From Oceanicoccus sp. (lineage in GTDB: Bacteria > Pseudomonadota > Gammaproteobacteria > Pseudomonadales > Dasaniaceae): a stretch of DNA of 64,000 bases. The stretch is taken from contig NZ_JAQWFR010000026.1 in NCBI RefSeq assembly GCF_029238675.1, positions 1-64,000 on the forward strand, written 5' to 3'. Within the stretch, counting starts at the first letter, position 1, and every line of letters starts with the position of its first letter. The position numbers were made by a program, and so were the translations under genes. This document shows, piece after piece, positions 42,216 to 54,925 of this stretch. The notes under the pieces are model-generated. The model made no database searches. It was not told the origin of the DNA and worked only from the letters and a program-made list of their open reading frames with translations.

Positions 42216-42788
42216 ATGCAGCGTCTTAAACTTTTTTTACCCCTGATTGCCTTTGTTGTAGTTGTTTTGTTTTTTTATATCATGGTTAGCCGTATTGGTG
42301 ATGGTGATTATAATCCGCAGGAATTACCTTCAGCATTGGTTAATAAATCCTTTCCGGCTTTTAGTTTATCGAAACTGGAAGAACCTTCGATTCAAATTGA
42401 GCAGAAAGATTTAGTGGGCAACATTGCGCTGATTAATGTTTGGGCTACTTGGTGCCCCTCCTGTCATGTTGAACATGGTTATCTAAATTATTTGGCTACC
42501 GAGAAAGGGGTTACCATTTACGGTGTTAATTATAAGGATAAGGCGTCTCTTGCCCAGCAGTGGCTGGCAGAGAAGGGTAACCCATATCGCTTTAATATCT
42601 TTGACCCCCAGGGTCGCCTTGGCTTGGATATGGGAGTGACCGGTGCGCCAGAAACCTATGTGATTGATCATCGTGGTTTTGTACGCATGCGCTTTCAAGG
42701 TCCCATTGATGAAACTATATGGCAGGAAAAATTCCAGCCGATGATGGATCAATTACGCGCTGAGCAAAAAGCTCCGGGAGGTGCATAG
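42216..42788 (+). CDS. ccmG: Thiol:disulfide interchange protein CcmG (DsbE)
   Basis: Membrane-tethered thioredoxin that keeps the apocytochrome CXXCH cysteines reduced. 190 residues: an N-terminal helix (about 5-22) and a thioredoxin fold with WATWCPSCHVEHGYL (CxxC near 80-83), GVNYKDK and TGAPETYVID with the cis-Pro. The start at 42216 follows GGGAG at 42199; earlier codons lie inside ccmF. Its end comes one base before the CcmH start codon. Confidence 0.95.
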   Translation: MQRLKLFLPLIAFVVVVLFFYIMVSRIGDGDYNPQELPSALVNKSFPAFSLSKLEEPSIQIEQKDLVGNIALINVWATWCPSCHVEHGYLNYLATEKGVTIYGVNYKDKASLAQQWLAEKGNPYRFNIFDPQGRLGLDMGVTGAPETYVIDHRGFVRMRFQGPIDETIWQEKFQPMMDQLRAEQKAPGGA

Positions 42789-42789
42789 G

Positions 42790-43266
42790 ATGAAGTATGG
42801 ACTTATCTTGCTTTGCCTGTTGTCGCCTCTGTGCGTGGCCGTGGTTGAAACCTATAACTTTGAAAATGAAGTTAATCGTGAACGTTACCATCAGTTTATC
42901 GATGAGTTGCGCTGCCCCAAATGCCAAAATCAAAACCTGGACGGTTCTAATGCACCTATCGCCAAAGACTTGCGCCGTGAATTACATCGCCTGTTAGAGG
43001 ATGGGCAAACCGATGCTCAAATAGTTGAGTATATGGTGGGCCGCTACGGCGAGTTCGTTTTGTATCGCCCTCGCTTTAACGCCGAGACAGCGGTGCTTTG
43101 GTTGGCTCCGGCCATCTTTTTAGTGCTGGGTTTTGTGCTGATCTTTATGGTGTTTAAACGGCAAAAGCCCTCCGCATCCACACAGGGCAACAGTGCAGAA
43201 CTGGATGCCGATGAACAGCGGCGTCTACGGGCGTTATTAACGGATAAGGATCAACCTAATGCCTGA
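42790..43266 (+). CDS. ccmH: Apocytochrome reductase CcmH (CcmL/CycL type)
   Basis: A 158-residue CcmH: signal peptide or N-terminal anchor, then the redox pair in LRCPKCQNQNLDGSNAPIAKDLR near 41-44, IVEYMVGRYGEFVLYRP, and a C-terminal membrane helix (about 100-120). This is the short form, with the TPR part encoded by the next gene. The ATG at 42790 has GGAGGT 8 bases before it. The ccmI start overlaps its end by 8 bases. Confidence 0.95.
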   Translation: MKYGLILLCLLSPLCVAVVETYNFENEVNRERYHQFIDELRCPKCQNQNLDGSNAPIAKDLRRELHRLLEDGQTDAQIVEYMVGRYGEFVLYRPRFNAETAVLWLAPAIFLVLGFVLIFMVFKRQKPSASTQGNSAELDADEQRRLRALLTDKDQPNA

Positions 43267-44506
43267 TTTTTTAATGGTTTCGGTATTGCTGGCAGCGCTG
43301 GCTGCATTGTTTGTGCTGTCGCCGTTAATGCTTAACCGCAGTGTGCAAAGTGGTGAGCGGGGCAGCATTAATGTGAGCCTGTTTAAAGATCGTTTGCAGG
43401 AATTGGAGAATGATCGCAAACAGGGGGTGATTAGTGATGATGAATTTCAGTCACTAAAAACCGAACTGGAGCGTCGCCTGCTGGAGGATGCAGGAGAGAG
43501 TGGCGAAACAGTGGCTTCAGTATCAGGTAAACCTTCGAAAGTAATCATTGGACTATTAGCTTTATCTATCCCTTTGGTTGCCTGGAGTATCTACCAACAA
43601 ACCGGAGCCAGGGCGGACTGGGAGATTACTCAAACCCTAAAACAAGCTCGCCAAAAAGCAGCGGCAGGTGCCAATACTCAGCGGGAAGTTACCCAGCTGG
43701 TGGCCCAGTTAAACCAGCGCCTTGAGCAGCGGCCTGATGACTCACGCTATTTGATGCTGGTGGGTACTACCCAAATGGGGCTGGGGAATTATGCGGCGGC
43801 TACTGATGCCTACCAGCGCTTATCGGTTCTCAGCCCTGAAGATCCTGCGGTATTAGGGCAGTATGCCCAGGCGCTTTACCTTTCCTCTGGTCGCGCCTTA
43901 AGCGATAAGGTCAGAAGGCTTGCCGATAAGGCCTTAAGTCTTGACCCCCAGCAGGCCACCGTGCTCGGTATGATGGGTATTGCCTATTTTGAAGAGGATG
44001 ATTACCAGCAGGCAATTAACTATTGGGAGCGACTGCTACCCTTATTAGGCCCGGTTTCGCCTAACCGCCAGATGATTGTGGCGGGAATTGAGCAGGCAAA
44101 AGAGCTGTTGCGAGAGGGTGGTGTTGAAGTGACTGAAACGTCAACACCTGTTGAGCAGGCTGCTGTTAGTCTGCAGGTTCAGGTAGCCATAGGCGAGGGG
44201 ATTCAAGCCGAACAGGGTGCTTCAGTCTTTGTCTATGCGCGAGCCATGGGCGGCCCGCGAATGCCGCTGGCTGTTGCCAGAATGACGGTGGCGGACTTGC
44301 CGACGACTATCACTCTGGACGATTCAATGGCAATGGCGCCCGGCTTTAAGCTATCGAGTTTTGAGGAGGTAGAGTTGGTGGCTCGTATCTCTAAGAACGG
44401 TATTGCCAATCGTGGTTCCGGTGATATCGAAGGTTTATTCGGGCCAGTCAGTACCGCTTCACCGGCAGAAAACCTGTCTCTATTAATCGATCAGTTGGTT
44501 AAATAA
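43259..44506 (+). CDS. ccmI: Cytochrome c biogenesis TPR protein CcmI
   Basis: Apocytochrome c chaperone. 415 residues: a first membrane helix (about 5-22), a cytoplasmic coil (FKDRLQELENDRKQGVISDDEF near 42), a second helix near 96, then periplasmic TPR repeats (LEQRPDDSRYLMLVGTTQMG and the unit near ALSLDPQQATVLGMMGIAYF) and a C-terminal beta-rich domain. It ends the ccm operon and is followed directly by a 101-bp repeat. Confidence 0.92.
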   Translation: MPDFLMVSVLLAALAALFVLSPLMLNRSVQSGERGSINVSLFKDRLQELENDRKQGVISDDEFQSLKTELERRLLEDAGESGETVASVSGKPSKVIIGLLALSIPLVAWSIYQQTGARADWEITQTLKQARQKAAAGANTQREVTQLVAQLNQRLEQRPDDSRYLMLVGTTQMGLGNYAAATDAYQRLSVLSPEDPAVLGQYAQALYLSSGRALSDKVRRLADKALSLDPQQATVLGMMGIAYFEEDDYQQAINYWERLLPLLGPVSPNRQMIVAGIEQAKELLREGGVEVTETSTPVEQAAVSLQVQVAIGEGIQAEQGASVFVYARAMGGPRMPLAVARMTVADLPTTITLDDSMAMAPGFKLSSFEEVELVARISKNGIANRGSGDIEGLFGPVSTASPAENLSLLIDQLVK

Positions 44507-44820
44507 CCCTCCTTTTTTAAACCCCCGTCATTCCCGCGAAGGCGGGAACCCAGCCTGCATGCTTATGCTGTTATTTCCGCTAGAGCGGAAATCTGCAGCG
44601 CTGGATTCCCGCCTTCGCGGGAATGACGTGTGGAAACTTTGAAGTCAGTGGTTGGCAGTAAAAAAAATCCAAAAAACCGCTCAATCGGCGTAGTCCTACC
44701 CCATTAAAAGCTATACACTACGTCGAGTTTTTCGGGGAAATGGCGGCATGGAATACCCGCTCGCTATTGAATTATTTATTCTAATAAATACAAATACTTA
44801 AATAACAAAGTTAATGTAGA
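44507..44820. other. ccmI-smc intergenic region
   Basis: 314 bases with no gene. It has a complete repeat element on the left and an AT-rich stretch on the right (44750-44820) that probably contains the smc promoter; no good -35/-10 pair or ribosome site stands out. Confidence 0.7.
44527..44627. repeat. Complete 101-bp repeat element, reverse orientation
   Basis: Same ends and inner hairpin as 19614-19714, but the spacer reads GCATGCTTATGCTGTT, the reverse complement of the other copies, so it is inserted the other way round. Length is again exactly 101. Confidence 0.92.
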
Positions 44821-47800
44821 ATGCGACTAAAAAGTATCAAGCTGGCGGGGTTTAAATCCTTCGTCGACCCTACCAATGTGTCATTTCCATCCAATCTTGG
44901 CTGCGTAGTCGGCCCTAACGGTTGTGGTAAATCGAATATTATCGACGCGGTGCGTTGGGTGATGGGTGAAAGCTCCGCCAAAAACCTGCGTGGCGAAAAT
45001 ATGACCGACGTTATTTTTAACGGCTCGGTTAACCGCCAGCCTGTCGGCCAGGCCTCTATCGAGTTAGTGTTTGATAATAGCGATGGCACCGTCGGTGGTG
45101 AGTATGCCCGCTTTGCTGAAATCGCCATTCGCCGTAAAGTCACCCGCGAAGCCATTTCTGAATATTATCTCAACGGCACCAAATGTCGTCGCCGCGATAT
45201 CACCGATATTTTCCTCGGCACCGGCTTAGGCCCACGTAGCTATGCGATTATCGAGCAGGGTATGATTTCCCGCCTGATCGAATCCAAACCAGAAGAGCTG
45301 CGGGTCTTCATTGAAGAAGCCGCCGGTATCTCTAAATACAAAGAGCGCCGCCGCGAAACGGAAAACCGCATGCGTCGTACCCTTGAAAACCTTGAGCGTT
45401 TAACCGACTTAAGAGATGAGTTAGAGCGCCAACTCCAACACTTGCAGCGTCAGGCCCAGGCCGCCGAGCGTTATACCGAGCTGAAAAAAGAAGAGCGTTT
45501 ACTCAAAGCCCAGTTGCAGGCCCTGCAGTGGAAGAGTCTGGATGTTCAGGTTAAAGGCCATGAACAGACCATCCGTGATTTGGAAGTGAAGCTGGAAGCC
45601 GTTATCGCCGAGCAGCGCGCCGTTGATGCGGATATTGAGAAATTCCGCGATGTGCATACGGACTTAATGGACAAGTTCAATGAAGTGCAGGCCCGTTTCT
45701 ACGGTGTTGGCGCTGAGATCGCCCGTGCTGAGCAGTCTATTCAGCATCAGCAGGAACGCAGTCGTCAGCTAAAAGAAGATTTACAGCAAACCGAGCGTAG
45801 CTATCAAGAGTCCAAAGAGCATTTGGTCACCGATAGCGAAAAGCAAGAGCGCTGGAGTGTTGAGATAGAAGAAATTCAACCTGAGCTTGAAATGGCCCAG
45901 GGCTCTGAAGAAGAGACCGCTGAAAAGCTACAGTCCGCAGAAGAAGCGATGCAGGAATGGCAGCAGCAGTGGGATGACTTTAACCAGAAAGCCCTTGAGC
46001 CGCGCCAGAAAGCAGAAGTACAGCAGTCTCGTATTCAGCATATTGAGCAACTATTGCAGCGTGTTCAGCAGCGGATTGAAAAGCTGGAAGAAGAGAAATC
46101 CACCCTTACCGCAGGCCCGGTTGAAGAAGACATTGAATTACTTAGCGAGCAGTTAGCTGAGGCCGAGTTATTTGCTGAAGAACAACAGCAAAAGCTTGAT
46201 GACCAGTCTGAACAAATCAATATGCACCGTGAGAAGAATACTTCCCTGGGTGATGAGTTGGATAAGGCCAGAAATGAGCTGCAAAGTAAGCGTGGTCGTC
46301 ATGCGTCGTTAGAGGCATTGCAGCAAGCCGCTTTAGGTCAGCAGCAGGGTGCAATCAGTGATTGGCTGTCATCCAATGGCTTAGACAGCCAAGCCCGTTT
46401 AGCGGAAGGCTTAAAAGTAACCGCTGGCTGGGAAAAAGCCGTTGAAACGGTATTGGGTGAAAACCTGCAAGCCGTCTGTGTTGATGGTATTGATGCTGTT
46501 GCTGAACTGGCAGAGAAATTAGAGCAGGGCAGTATCACACTGTTAGACAATGGTAGCGCCGTTTTTACGGGTAGCGATATTGCCGAGACTTTGGCCAGTA
46601 AAATAGAGAGTGGCCAACAAGCTCAAGGTTTATTGGCCGGCATTTATACCGCCGCTGATTTATCTTCAGCGTTAGCCTTGCGTTCAAAGTTAGCCGCCAA
46701 TGAATCCGTGGTAACCGCAGAGGGTTTATGGATGGGCTCTAACTGGCTACGAGTAGCAAAAGATTCCGATGAGCAAGCCGGTGTACTTCAGCGTCAGCAA
46801 GAGCTGGAACAGTTAACCGCCAGCATTGCTGAAATTGAAGAGCGTGTAGAAACACTGGATGAATCATTATCCGATTGTCGTCAATCACTACGTGACCTCG
46901 AAGGCCAGCGTGAAGAATTACAGCGTACCGTACAATCACAGAACAGCAAACATAATGAATTGCGTTCCGAATTAAGCGCCAGGCAAGTTAAAGTTGAGCA
47001 GATTAGTTCTCGCCGTGACCGTCTCAATTCAGAGATTGATGAAAGTCGTGAGCAGTTTCAACTAGAGCAAGAAAGCCTGAGCGAAGCTCGTATTATTTTA
47101 TCGGAAGCCATCGAGGGTATGGAGCAGGATTCTACCCAGCGTGAAGATTTATTGGCTCGCCGGGATCAATGCCGCACGGTATTAGATCAAGCCCGTCAAA
47201 GTGCCCGCCACGATAAAGATTCAGCGCATCAGTTAGCTATGCGTTATCAATCTCTTCGCGCTCAGCTAGATTCAATGAGCCAGAATATCGAACGTACTCG
47301 CAACCAGGTTCAACAGTTAGAAGGCCGCCGCGCTACCTTGCAGGAAGGTATTGCCGGTGCCGATGAGCCGATTGAAGCAATGAAGCTGGAACTGGAAGCC
47401 CAGCTAGAAGCGCGTCTGGTGGTAGAAGAAGAGCTGGCAGAAGCTCGTCGTAGCGTTGACGAGGTTGAACATAGCTTGCGTGAATCCGAAAGCAAACGCA
47501 GCAGTATTGAGGCTCGGGCACAAACCGTTCGTGGTGATTTGGAAAGAGGACGGGTTGAGGTGCAGGGCTTGCAGGTTCGTCGCCGTACTTTAGAAGAACA
47601 GCTGATTGAAACCCAATACGACCTTGAAACCGTACTGGAAAATCTACCAGAAGGCGCCGAAGAAAAAGTTTGGAATGATAATCTGGAAAGTATTGGTCGC
47701 CGCGTAGCTCGCCTTGGCCCCATCAACCTGGCCGCAATCGATGAGTATAAATCACAGTCTGAGCGTAAGACTTATTTAGATGCCCAGAATGATGATTTGG

Positions 47801-48327
47801 AAGAAGCGCTCAGTACGCTGGAAAACGCAATCCACAAAATCGATAAAGAAACTCGCCAGCGCTTTAAAGATACCTTCGAGCAAGTCAACAGCAGCTTGCA
47901 GGAGTTATTCCCGAAAGTCTTTGGTGGTGGTACCGCCTACCTTGAAATGACGGGTGATGATTTACTCGATACCGGTATTGCGATTATGGCCCGCCCCCCG
48001 GGCAAGCGTAACAGTACTATTCACCTGTTATCCGGTGGTGAAAAAGCGCTAACCGCCATCGCCCTGGTATTCTCAATCTTCCGTCTTAACCCCGCACCAT
48101 TCTGTATGCTGGATGAGGTTGATGCACCACTGGATGATGCCAATGTGGGTCGCTATGCTCGTCTGGTTAAAGAAATGTCTAAATCGGTTCAGTTTATTTA
48201 CATCACCCATAACAAGATTGCTATGGAAATGGCCGATCAATTAATGGGTGTAACCATGCATGAACCAGGTGTTTCTCGTCTGGTAACCGTAGATGTTGAT
48301 GAGGCTGCTGAACTGGCGGCTTTGTAA
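44821..48327 (+). CDS. smc: Chromosome segregation ATPase SMC
   Basis: The 1168-residue core of the bacterial condensin. The head contains FKSFVDPTNVSFPSNL and GPNGCGKSNIIDAVRWVMGE (Walker A near 31), then long coiled coils separated by a flexible hinge near the middle (about 500-620, including GLKVTAGWEKAVETVLGE), and finally LSGGEKALTAIALVF (signature near 1078) and FCMLDEVDAPLDDANVGRY (Walker B). Standard length. This genome uses SMC, not MukB. The neighbouring zipA and ligA repeat the Pseudomonas order. Confidence 0.97.
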   Translation: MRLKSIKLAGFKSFVDPTNVSFPSNLGCVVGPNGCGKSNIIDAVRWVMGESSAKNLRGENMTDVIFNGSVNRQPVGQASIELVFDNSDGTVGGEYARFAEIAIRRKVTREAISEYYLNGTKCRRRDITDIFLGTGLGPRSYAIIEQGMISRLIESKPEELRVFIEEAAGISKYKERRRETENRMRRTLENLERLTDLRDELERQLQHLQRQAQAAERYTELKKEERLLKAQLQALQWKSLDVQVKGHEQTIRDLEVKLEAVIAEQRAVDADIEKFRDVHTDLMDKFNEVQARFYGVGAEIARAEQSIQHQQERSRQLKEDLQQTERSYQESKEHLVTDSEKQERWSVEIEEIQPELEMAQGSEEETAEKLQSAEEAMQEWQQQWDDFNQKALEPRQKAEVQQSRIQHIEQLLQRVQQRIEKLEEEKSTLTAGPVEEDIELLSEQLAEAELFAEEQQQKLDDQSEQINMHREKNTSLGDELDKARNELQSKRGRHASLEALQQAALGQQQGAISDWLSSNGLDSQARLAEGLKVTAGWEKAVETVLGENLQAVCVDGIDAVAELAEKLEQGSITLLDNGSAVFTGSDIAETLASKIESGQQAQGLLAGIYTAADLSSALALRSKLAANESVVTAEGLWMGSNWLRVAKDSDEQAGVLQRQQELEQLTASIAEIEERVETLDESLSDCRQSLRDLEGQREELQRTVQSQNSKHNELRSELSARQVKVEQISSRRDRLNSEIDESREQFQLEQESLSEARIILSEAIEGMEQDSTQREDLLARRDQCRTVLDQARQSARHDKDSAHQLAMRYQSLRAQLDSMSQNIERTRNQVQQLEGRRATLQEGIAGADEPIEAMKLELEAQLEARLVVEEELAEARRSVDEVEHSLRESESKRSSIEARAQTVRGDLERGRVEVQGLQVRRRTLEEQLIETQYDLETVLENLPEGAEEKVWNDNLESIGRRVARLGPINLAAIDEYKSQSERKTYLDAQNDDLEEALSTLENAIHKIDKETRQRFKDTFEQVNSSLQELFPKVFGGGTAYLEMTGDDLLDTGIAIMARPPGKRNSTIHLLSGGEKALTAIALVFSIFRLNPAPFCMLDEVDAPLDDANVGRYARLVKEMSKSVQFIYITHNKIAMEMADQLMGVTMHEPGVSRLVTVDVDEAAELAAL

Positions 48328-48440
48328 ATGATCAATGAACGCATTAGCCAACTTGAAATCTCAGTTTGAACAATAGACAATTTGGGCTAATAATAAGAAT
48401 GATGTTCAACAAGATAAAGCAAAAAGGTTAACAGGCTGCG

Positions 48441-51670
<3,230 letters not shown>

Positions 51671-51684
51671 CCATACCTCATCGC

Positions 51685-51819
51685 TCCCACAAAAAAAACT
51701 GTCATTCCCGCGAAGGCGGGAATCCAGTACTGTAGATTTCCGCTTCAGCGGAAATAACAGCATAAGCATGCAGGCTGGATTCCCGCCTTCGCGGGAATGA
51801 CAAAGTTTTTTTTGTGGGA
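51685..51819. repeat. Complete 101-bp repeat element with extended inverted flanks
   Basis: The element at 51701-51801 is the best copy: GTCATTCCCGCGAAGGCGGG end, inner TTTCCGC/GCGGAAA hairpin, AACAGCATAAGCATGCAG spacer, inverted end. Outside it TCCCACAAAAAAAA and TTTTTTTTGTGGGA continue the symmetry. The T-run after the hairpin could terminate ligA transcription. Confidence 0.92.
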
Positions 51820-51871
51820 ATGACTTAGGGTAAAATGGACTATCAAGCGTTAATGGGCTAGATGAGTAGTT

Positions 51872-52486
51872 ATGAAATTTATATCACAAGCTTTTCTGTT
51901 ATTAGTTGCGGTCACTCTACTTACGACCGGTTGTACAGTATCCCCTCCCAAAAACCAGGATAATATCTGCGAAATCTTCCGCGAGAAGGATGATTGGTAT
52001 GATGACGCCGCGGATGCCCGCGAGAATTGGAATTCCCCCATTCCAGTGATGATGGCCATCATGCACCAGGAATCACGTTTTAAACAAAAGGCCAAACCAC
52101 CGCGTACAAAAATCCTGGGCTTTATTCCCGGCCCCAGACCTTCCAGTGCCTATGGTTACTCCCAGGCCAAAGACGGTACCTGGGACTGGTATATGCGCAG
52201 CAGCGGCAACTATGGTGCAGACAGGGATGACTTTGAGGACGCGATTGATTTTGTAGGTTGGTATAACAATACCAGCCGCAAACAGTCTCGTATCAAAACC
52301 AATGATACCTACCACCTATACCTGGCTTACCACGAGGGCCATGGTGGGTTTAACCGCCGAACCTTTAAGAAAAAGCCCTGGCTTACCAAGGTGGCGAAAA
52401 AGGTTTCGGCCCGCTCCCGGCGTTATGCCGCCCAGCTAGCCAAGTGTGAAGAAGAGCTGAAAGGCCCGTGGTGGCAATTTTGGTAG
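51872..52486 (+). CDS. SLT-type lipoprotein transglycosylase
   Basis: A 204-residue outer-membrane lipoprotein candidate: signal peptide with lipobox LLTTGC (Cys near 21). The lysozyme-like fold begins IPVMMAIMHQESRFKQ, in which the Glu after Gln is the catalytic acid of soluble lytic transglycosylases; SSAYGYSQAKDGTWDWY and YHLYLAYHEGHGG supply the remaining family motifs. It is small, a single catalytic domain with a basic C-terminus. It probably cuts peptidoglycan; any special role (for example in flagellar or secretion passage) is not indicated. Confidence 0.85.
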   Translation: MKFISQAFLLLVAVTLLTTGCTVSPPKNQDNICEIFREKDDWYDDAADARENWNSPIPVMMAIMHQESRFKQKAKPPRTKILGFIPGPRPSSAYGYSQAKDGTWDWYMRSSGNYGADRDDFEDAIDFVGWYNNTSRKQSRIKTNDTYHLYLAYHEGHGGFNRRTFKKKPWLTKVAKKVSARSRRYAAQLAKCEEELKGPWWQFW

Positions 52487-52510
52487 GTCTCGTTACTCCC
52501 ACGCAGCCCC

Positions 52511-52536
52511 GTCATTCCCGCCTTCGCGGGAATGAC
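52511..52536. repeat. Single REP-like hairpin
   Basis: GTCATTCCCGCCTTCGCGGG followed by AATGAC: the two outer ends of the 101-bp family joined without the middle, between two convergent genes. Confidence 0.85.
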
Positions 52537-52563
52537 GGTTTTTCGGGGTAATGACGCAGATTT

Positions 52564-53004
52564 CTACCACTCGCCAATATTCTCCATGGATGCCCAGGGC
52601 TCCGCTGGTTCCAGTGAGCCATCTTCTTGTAACAGCTCAATAGAAATATTATCCGGTGAACGAATAAAGGCCATATGGCCACAGCGTGGTGGGCGGTTAA
52701 TCGTAACACCAGCATCCATTAACTTCTGACAGGTCTCATAAATATTTTTAACCCTAAAGGCTAAATGACCAAAGTTACGACCGCCGTCATAGCTATTGTC
52801 ATCCCAGTTATAGGTCAGTTCTATGGTGGGTGATTTATGCTGCTCAAAGCTTTCTACATCTTCTGGAGCGCAGAGAAAAATCAAACTAAAACGGCCACCT
52901 TCGTTATCCTGGCGAGCGACTTCTACCAGACCCAAGTGATCACAATAGAACTCTAATGATTGTTCGAGGTTGCTGACTCGTACCATGGTATGTAAATAGC
53001 GCAT
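52564..53004 (-). CDS. VOC-superfamily protein, glyoxalase I-like
   Basis: A 146-residue vicinal oxygen chelate protein. The expected four metal ligands are visible: His in RYLHTMVRV, Glu in TIELTYNW, His in FGHLAFRV and Glu in ISIELLQ. SLEFYCDHLGL near 19 is the family motif. The combination is that of lactoylglutathione lyase, which detoxifies methylglyoxal, although the tail EPAEPWASMENIGEW is longer than in GloA, so another VOC activity is possible. GGAGAC 6 bases before the ATG decides the start. Confidence 0.8.
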   Translation of the reverse strand: MRYLHTMVRVSNLEQSLEFYCDHLGLVEVARQDNEGGRFSLIFLCAPEDVESFEQHKSPTIELTYNWDDNSYDGGRNFGHLAFRVKNIYETCQKLMDAGVTINRPPRCGHMAFIRSPDNISIELLQEDGSLEPAEPWASMENIGEW

Positions 53005-53052
53005 TATTCGTCTCCAGATAGATAGGCTAGGGGGTTTTAAGCCGCCCAATAA

Positions 53053-53074
53053 AAAAGGCCCATAAGGGCCTTTT
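53053..53074 (-). terminator. Intrinsic terminator after coiled-coil gene
   Basis: AAAAGGCCC, loop ATAA, GGGCCTTTT: a 9-bp GC-rich stem with T residues on either strand, 17 bases downstream of the 53091-53630 stop. Confidence 0.85.
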
Positions 53075-53090
53075 ATTCAAAGAGCGTTGC

Positions 53091-53630
53091 TTATGCTTCC
53101 GCTAGCTCTTTCTCTTCAACCTCTTCAGCAGGCTTTAATGCTTCAAGCTCGGCTTCTAGCTTAGCAATCGTATTTTGATGCTCATAGCTTTCCTGCTTAT
53201 ATTCCTTATTACTCTTGCTAAGAAGCTCATTAGCTTTACGCTGTTCTTCCAGCTTCTTCTTGGTTTCAACCAGGTTCTTTTTCAGCTTCTTGGCATCAAG
53301 CTGCTTAAGGTCTTTAACTTCAGACTTAAGATTGCCTAATTCCTTTTGTGCCGCTTTGTTTTTAGCGCGCAGAGCGTCAAATTCGTTTTTGATATTCTCA
53401 GAGCGGTTGGTTAATTCGCGGTTTTCTTGCTCAAGACGTTTAATGTCTGTGCCGCCGCTCTTAAGTTGGTTAATTTCAGCCGCTTGCTGGGCAATAGTCG
53501 CCTGTAACTTGGCTTTGGCTTCTAGCTGCTCTTCGGTTTTATAGCGCTCGGCGGTGATTTTCTTTTCGTACTGGGCCTTAAGATTGCTCTCAAGATTGAT
53601 CAATGCTTCTAGTTGTTCGGCTGACGCCAC
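53091..53630 (-). CDS. Coiled-coil protein of unknown function
   Basis: Not recognised. A 179-residue, highly charged protein (Lys/Glu-rich) that is predicted as almost one continuous coiled coil from about residue 10 to 165, with no signal peptide or membrane segment. It ends in an acidic tail EEVEEKELAEA. It is divergent from trpS with a strong palindrome between them and has its own terminator. It could be a scaffold or filament-forming protein; nothing identifies a partner. Confidence 0.7.
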   Translation of the reverse strand: MASAEQLEALINLESNLKAQYEKKITAERYKTEEQLEAKAKLQATIAQQAAEINQLKSGGTDIKRLEQENRELTNRSENIKNEFDALRAKNKAAQKELGNLKSEVKDLKQLDAKKLKKNLVETKKKLEEQRKANELLSKSNKEYKQESYEHQNTIAKLEAELEALKPAEEVEEKELAEA

Positions 53631-53756
53631 GGTAGGTACCTCGGTAATATCATCAGGTTCAAAATTTGGTGTGAGTTTGGTGTGAGAAAGTGCTTAGGTC
53701 TTACCAGAGTAAACCAACTAACGCGCTCTTTAACGGCGGCGAAGTATACATAAAAA

Positions 53757-53789
53757 CCATTGCAATGGCTAATATCTAGCCATTGCAAT
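53757..53789. promoter_or_regulatory. Perfect inverted repeat upstream of trpS
   Basis: ATTGCAATGGCTA (53759-53771), loop ATATC, TAGCCATTGCAAT (53777-53789): a perfect 13-bp stem in the 246-base divergent region. CCATTGCAATGG within it is palindromic too. It could be an operator for either gene or an RNA hairpin. Confidence 0.5.
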
Positions 53790-53876
53790 TTGAGTGTTGC
53801 GCAAACTATCCGTAGCCATGCCAACGCCTAACCAGTATTATAAGCCCGCTTTTATAAACCTCTGATAGATTTTGTT

Positions 53877-54887
53877 ATGACTAAAGAACGCGTATTAACC
53901 GGCATTACCACTACAGGCACTCCTCATTTGGGTAATTATGTGGGGGCCATTAAGCCGGCGATTGAAGCCAGCAAGCACAGTGATATTGATTCCTTCTTTT
54001 TTCTGGCGGATTACCATGCCTTGATTAAGTGTCATGATCCCGTTCAGGTAAGGCAGTCCACTAAGGAAATTGCTGCGACGTGGTTGGCCTTAGGTTTGGA
54101 TACGGATAACAGTACTTTCTACCGGCAGTCGGATGTACCAGAGATTACCGAGCTGAGCTGGATTTTAACCTGCATGACTGCCAAGGGCTTAATGAACCGT
54201 GCCCATGCTTATAAAGCCGCCGCGCAAGCCAATATCGACGAAGGTGAAGATGCAGACAAAGCGATTACTATGGGTTTATTTAGTTACCCGGTGCTAATGG
54301 CGGCTGATATTTTAATGTTTAACGGTAAAAAAATACCAGTCGGTAAAGATCAAATTCAACATGTGGAAATGGCTAGGGATATTGCCCAGCGTTTTAATCA
54401 CCACTTTGATGACTTATTTGTATTACCCGAAGCTGAGGTAGGTGACGATGTCGCCGTGCTAAATGGCCTTGATGGTCGCAAGATGAGCAAGAGCTACAAC
54501 AATACTATCCCGCTTTTCTTAACCGAGAAAAAGCTGCAAAAGCATATCAATAAAATTAAAACCAACTTATTAGAGCCAGGTGAGCCTAAAAACACTGAAG
54601 ATTCTACGGTATTTCAAATTTGGCAGGCCTTTGCCACTGAACAACAAACCCAATATATGCGTGACCAGTTTGCTAACGGTATTGCTTGGGGGCAGGCGAA
54701 AAAAGAATTGTTTGCATTGATTAACGATGAGATTGGCCCGGCCCGTGAGCGTTATGAAGAGCTAATGGCGGACGGTGATTTTATTGAGAAGGAATTGCAG
54801 AAGGGGGGTGAAAGAGCCCGGGAATATGCGTCGGCACTGTTAAAGAAAGTGCGTGCTGCAGTGGGTATCGCGCCTATTCTCAAATAA
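53877..54887 (+). CDS. trpS: Tryptophanyl-tRNA synthetase
   Basis: Charges tRNA-Trp. 336 residues of a class I synthetase: [17 protein letters not shown] carries the HIGH-type motif (H-L-G-N) and [12 protein letters not shown] the KMSKS loop near 201. [10 protein letters not shown] and [16 protein letters not shown] are family motifs. Length is standard. A broken REP-like end and a terminator follow. Confidence 0.97.
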   Translation: MTKERVLTGITTTGTPHLGNYVGAIKPAIEASKHSDIDSFFFLADYHALIKCHDPVQVRQSTKEIAATWLALGLDTDNSTFYRQSDVPEITELSWILTCMTAKGLMNRAHAYKAAAQANIDEGEDADKAITMGLFSYPVLMAADILMFNGKKIPVGKDQIQHVEMARDIAQRFNHHFDDLFVLPEAEVGDDVAVLNGLDGRKMSKSYNNTIPLFLTEKKLQKHINKIKTNLLEPGEPKNTEDSTVFQIWQAFATEQQTQYMRDQFANGIAWGQAKKELFALINDEIGPARERYEELMADGDFIEKELQKGGERAREYASALLKKVRAAVGIAPILK

Positions 54888-54890
54888 AAC

Positions 54891-54910
54891 CGTCATTCCC
54901 GCGAGGGCGG
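54891..54910. repeat. Truncated REP-like end after trpS
   Basis: CGTCATTCCCGCGAGGGCGG is one arm of the family with no matching second arm. Confidence 0.65.
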
Positions 54911-54925
54911 ATGGCTGTTTTGCAG

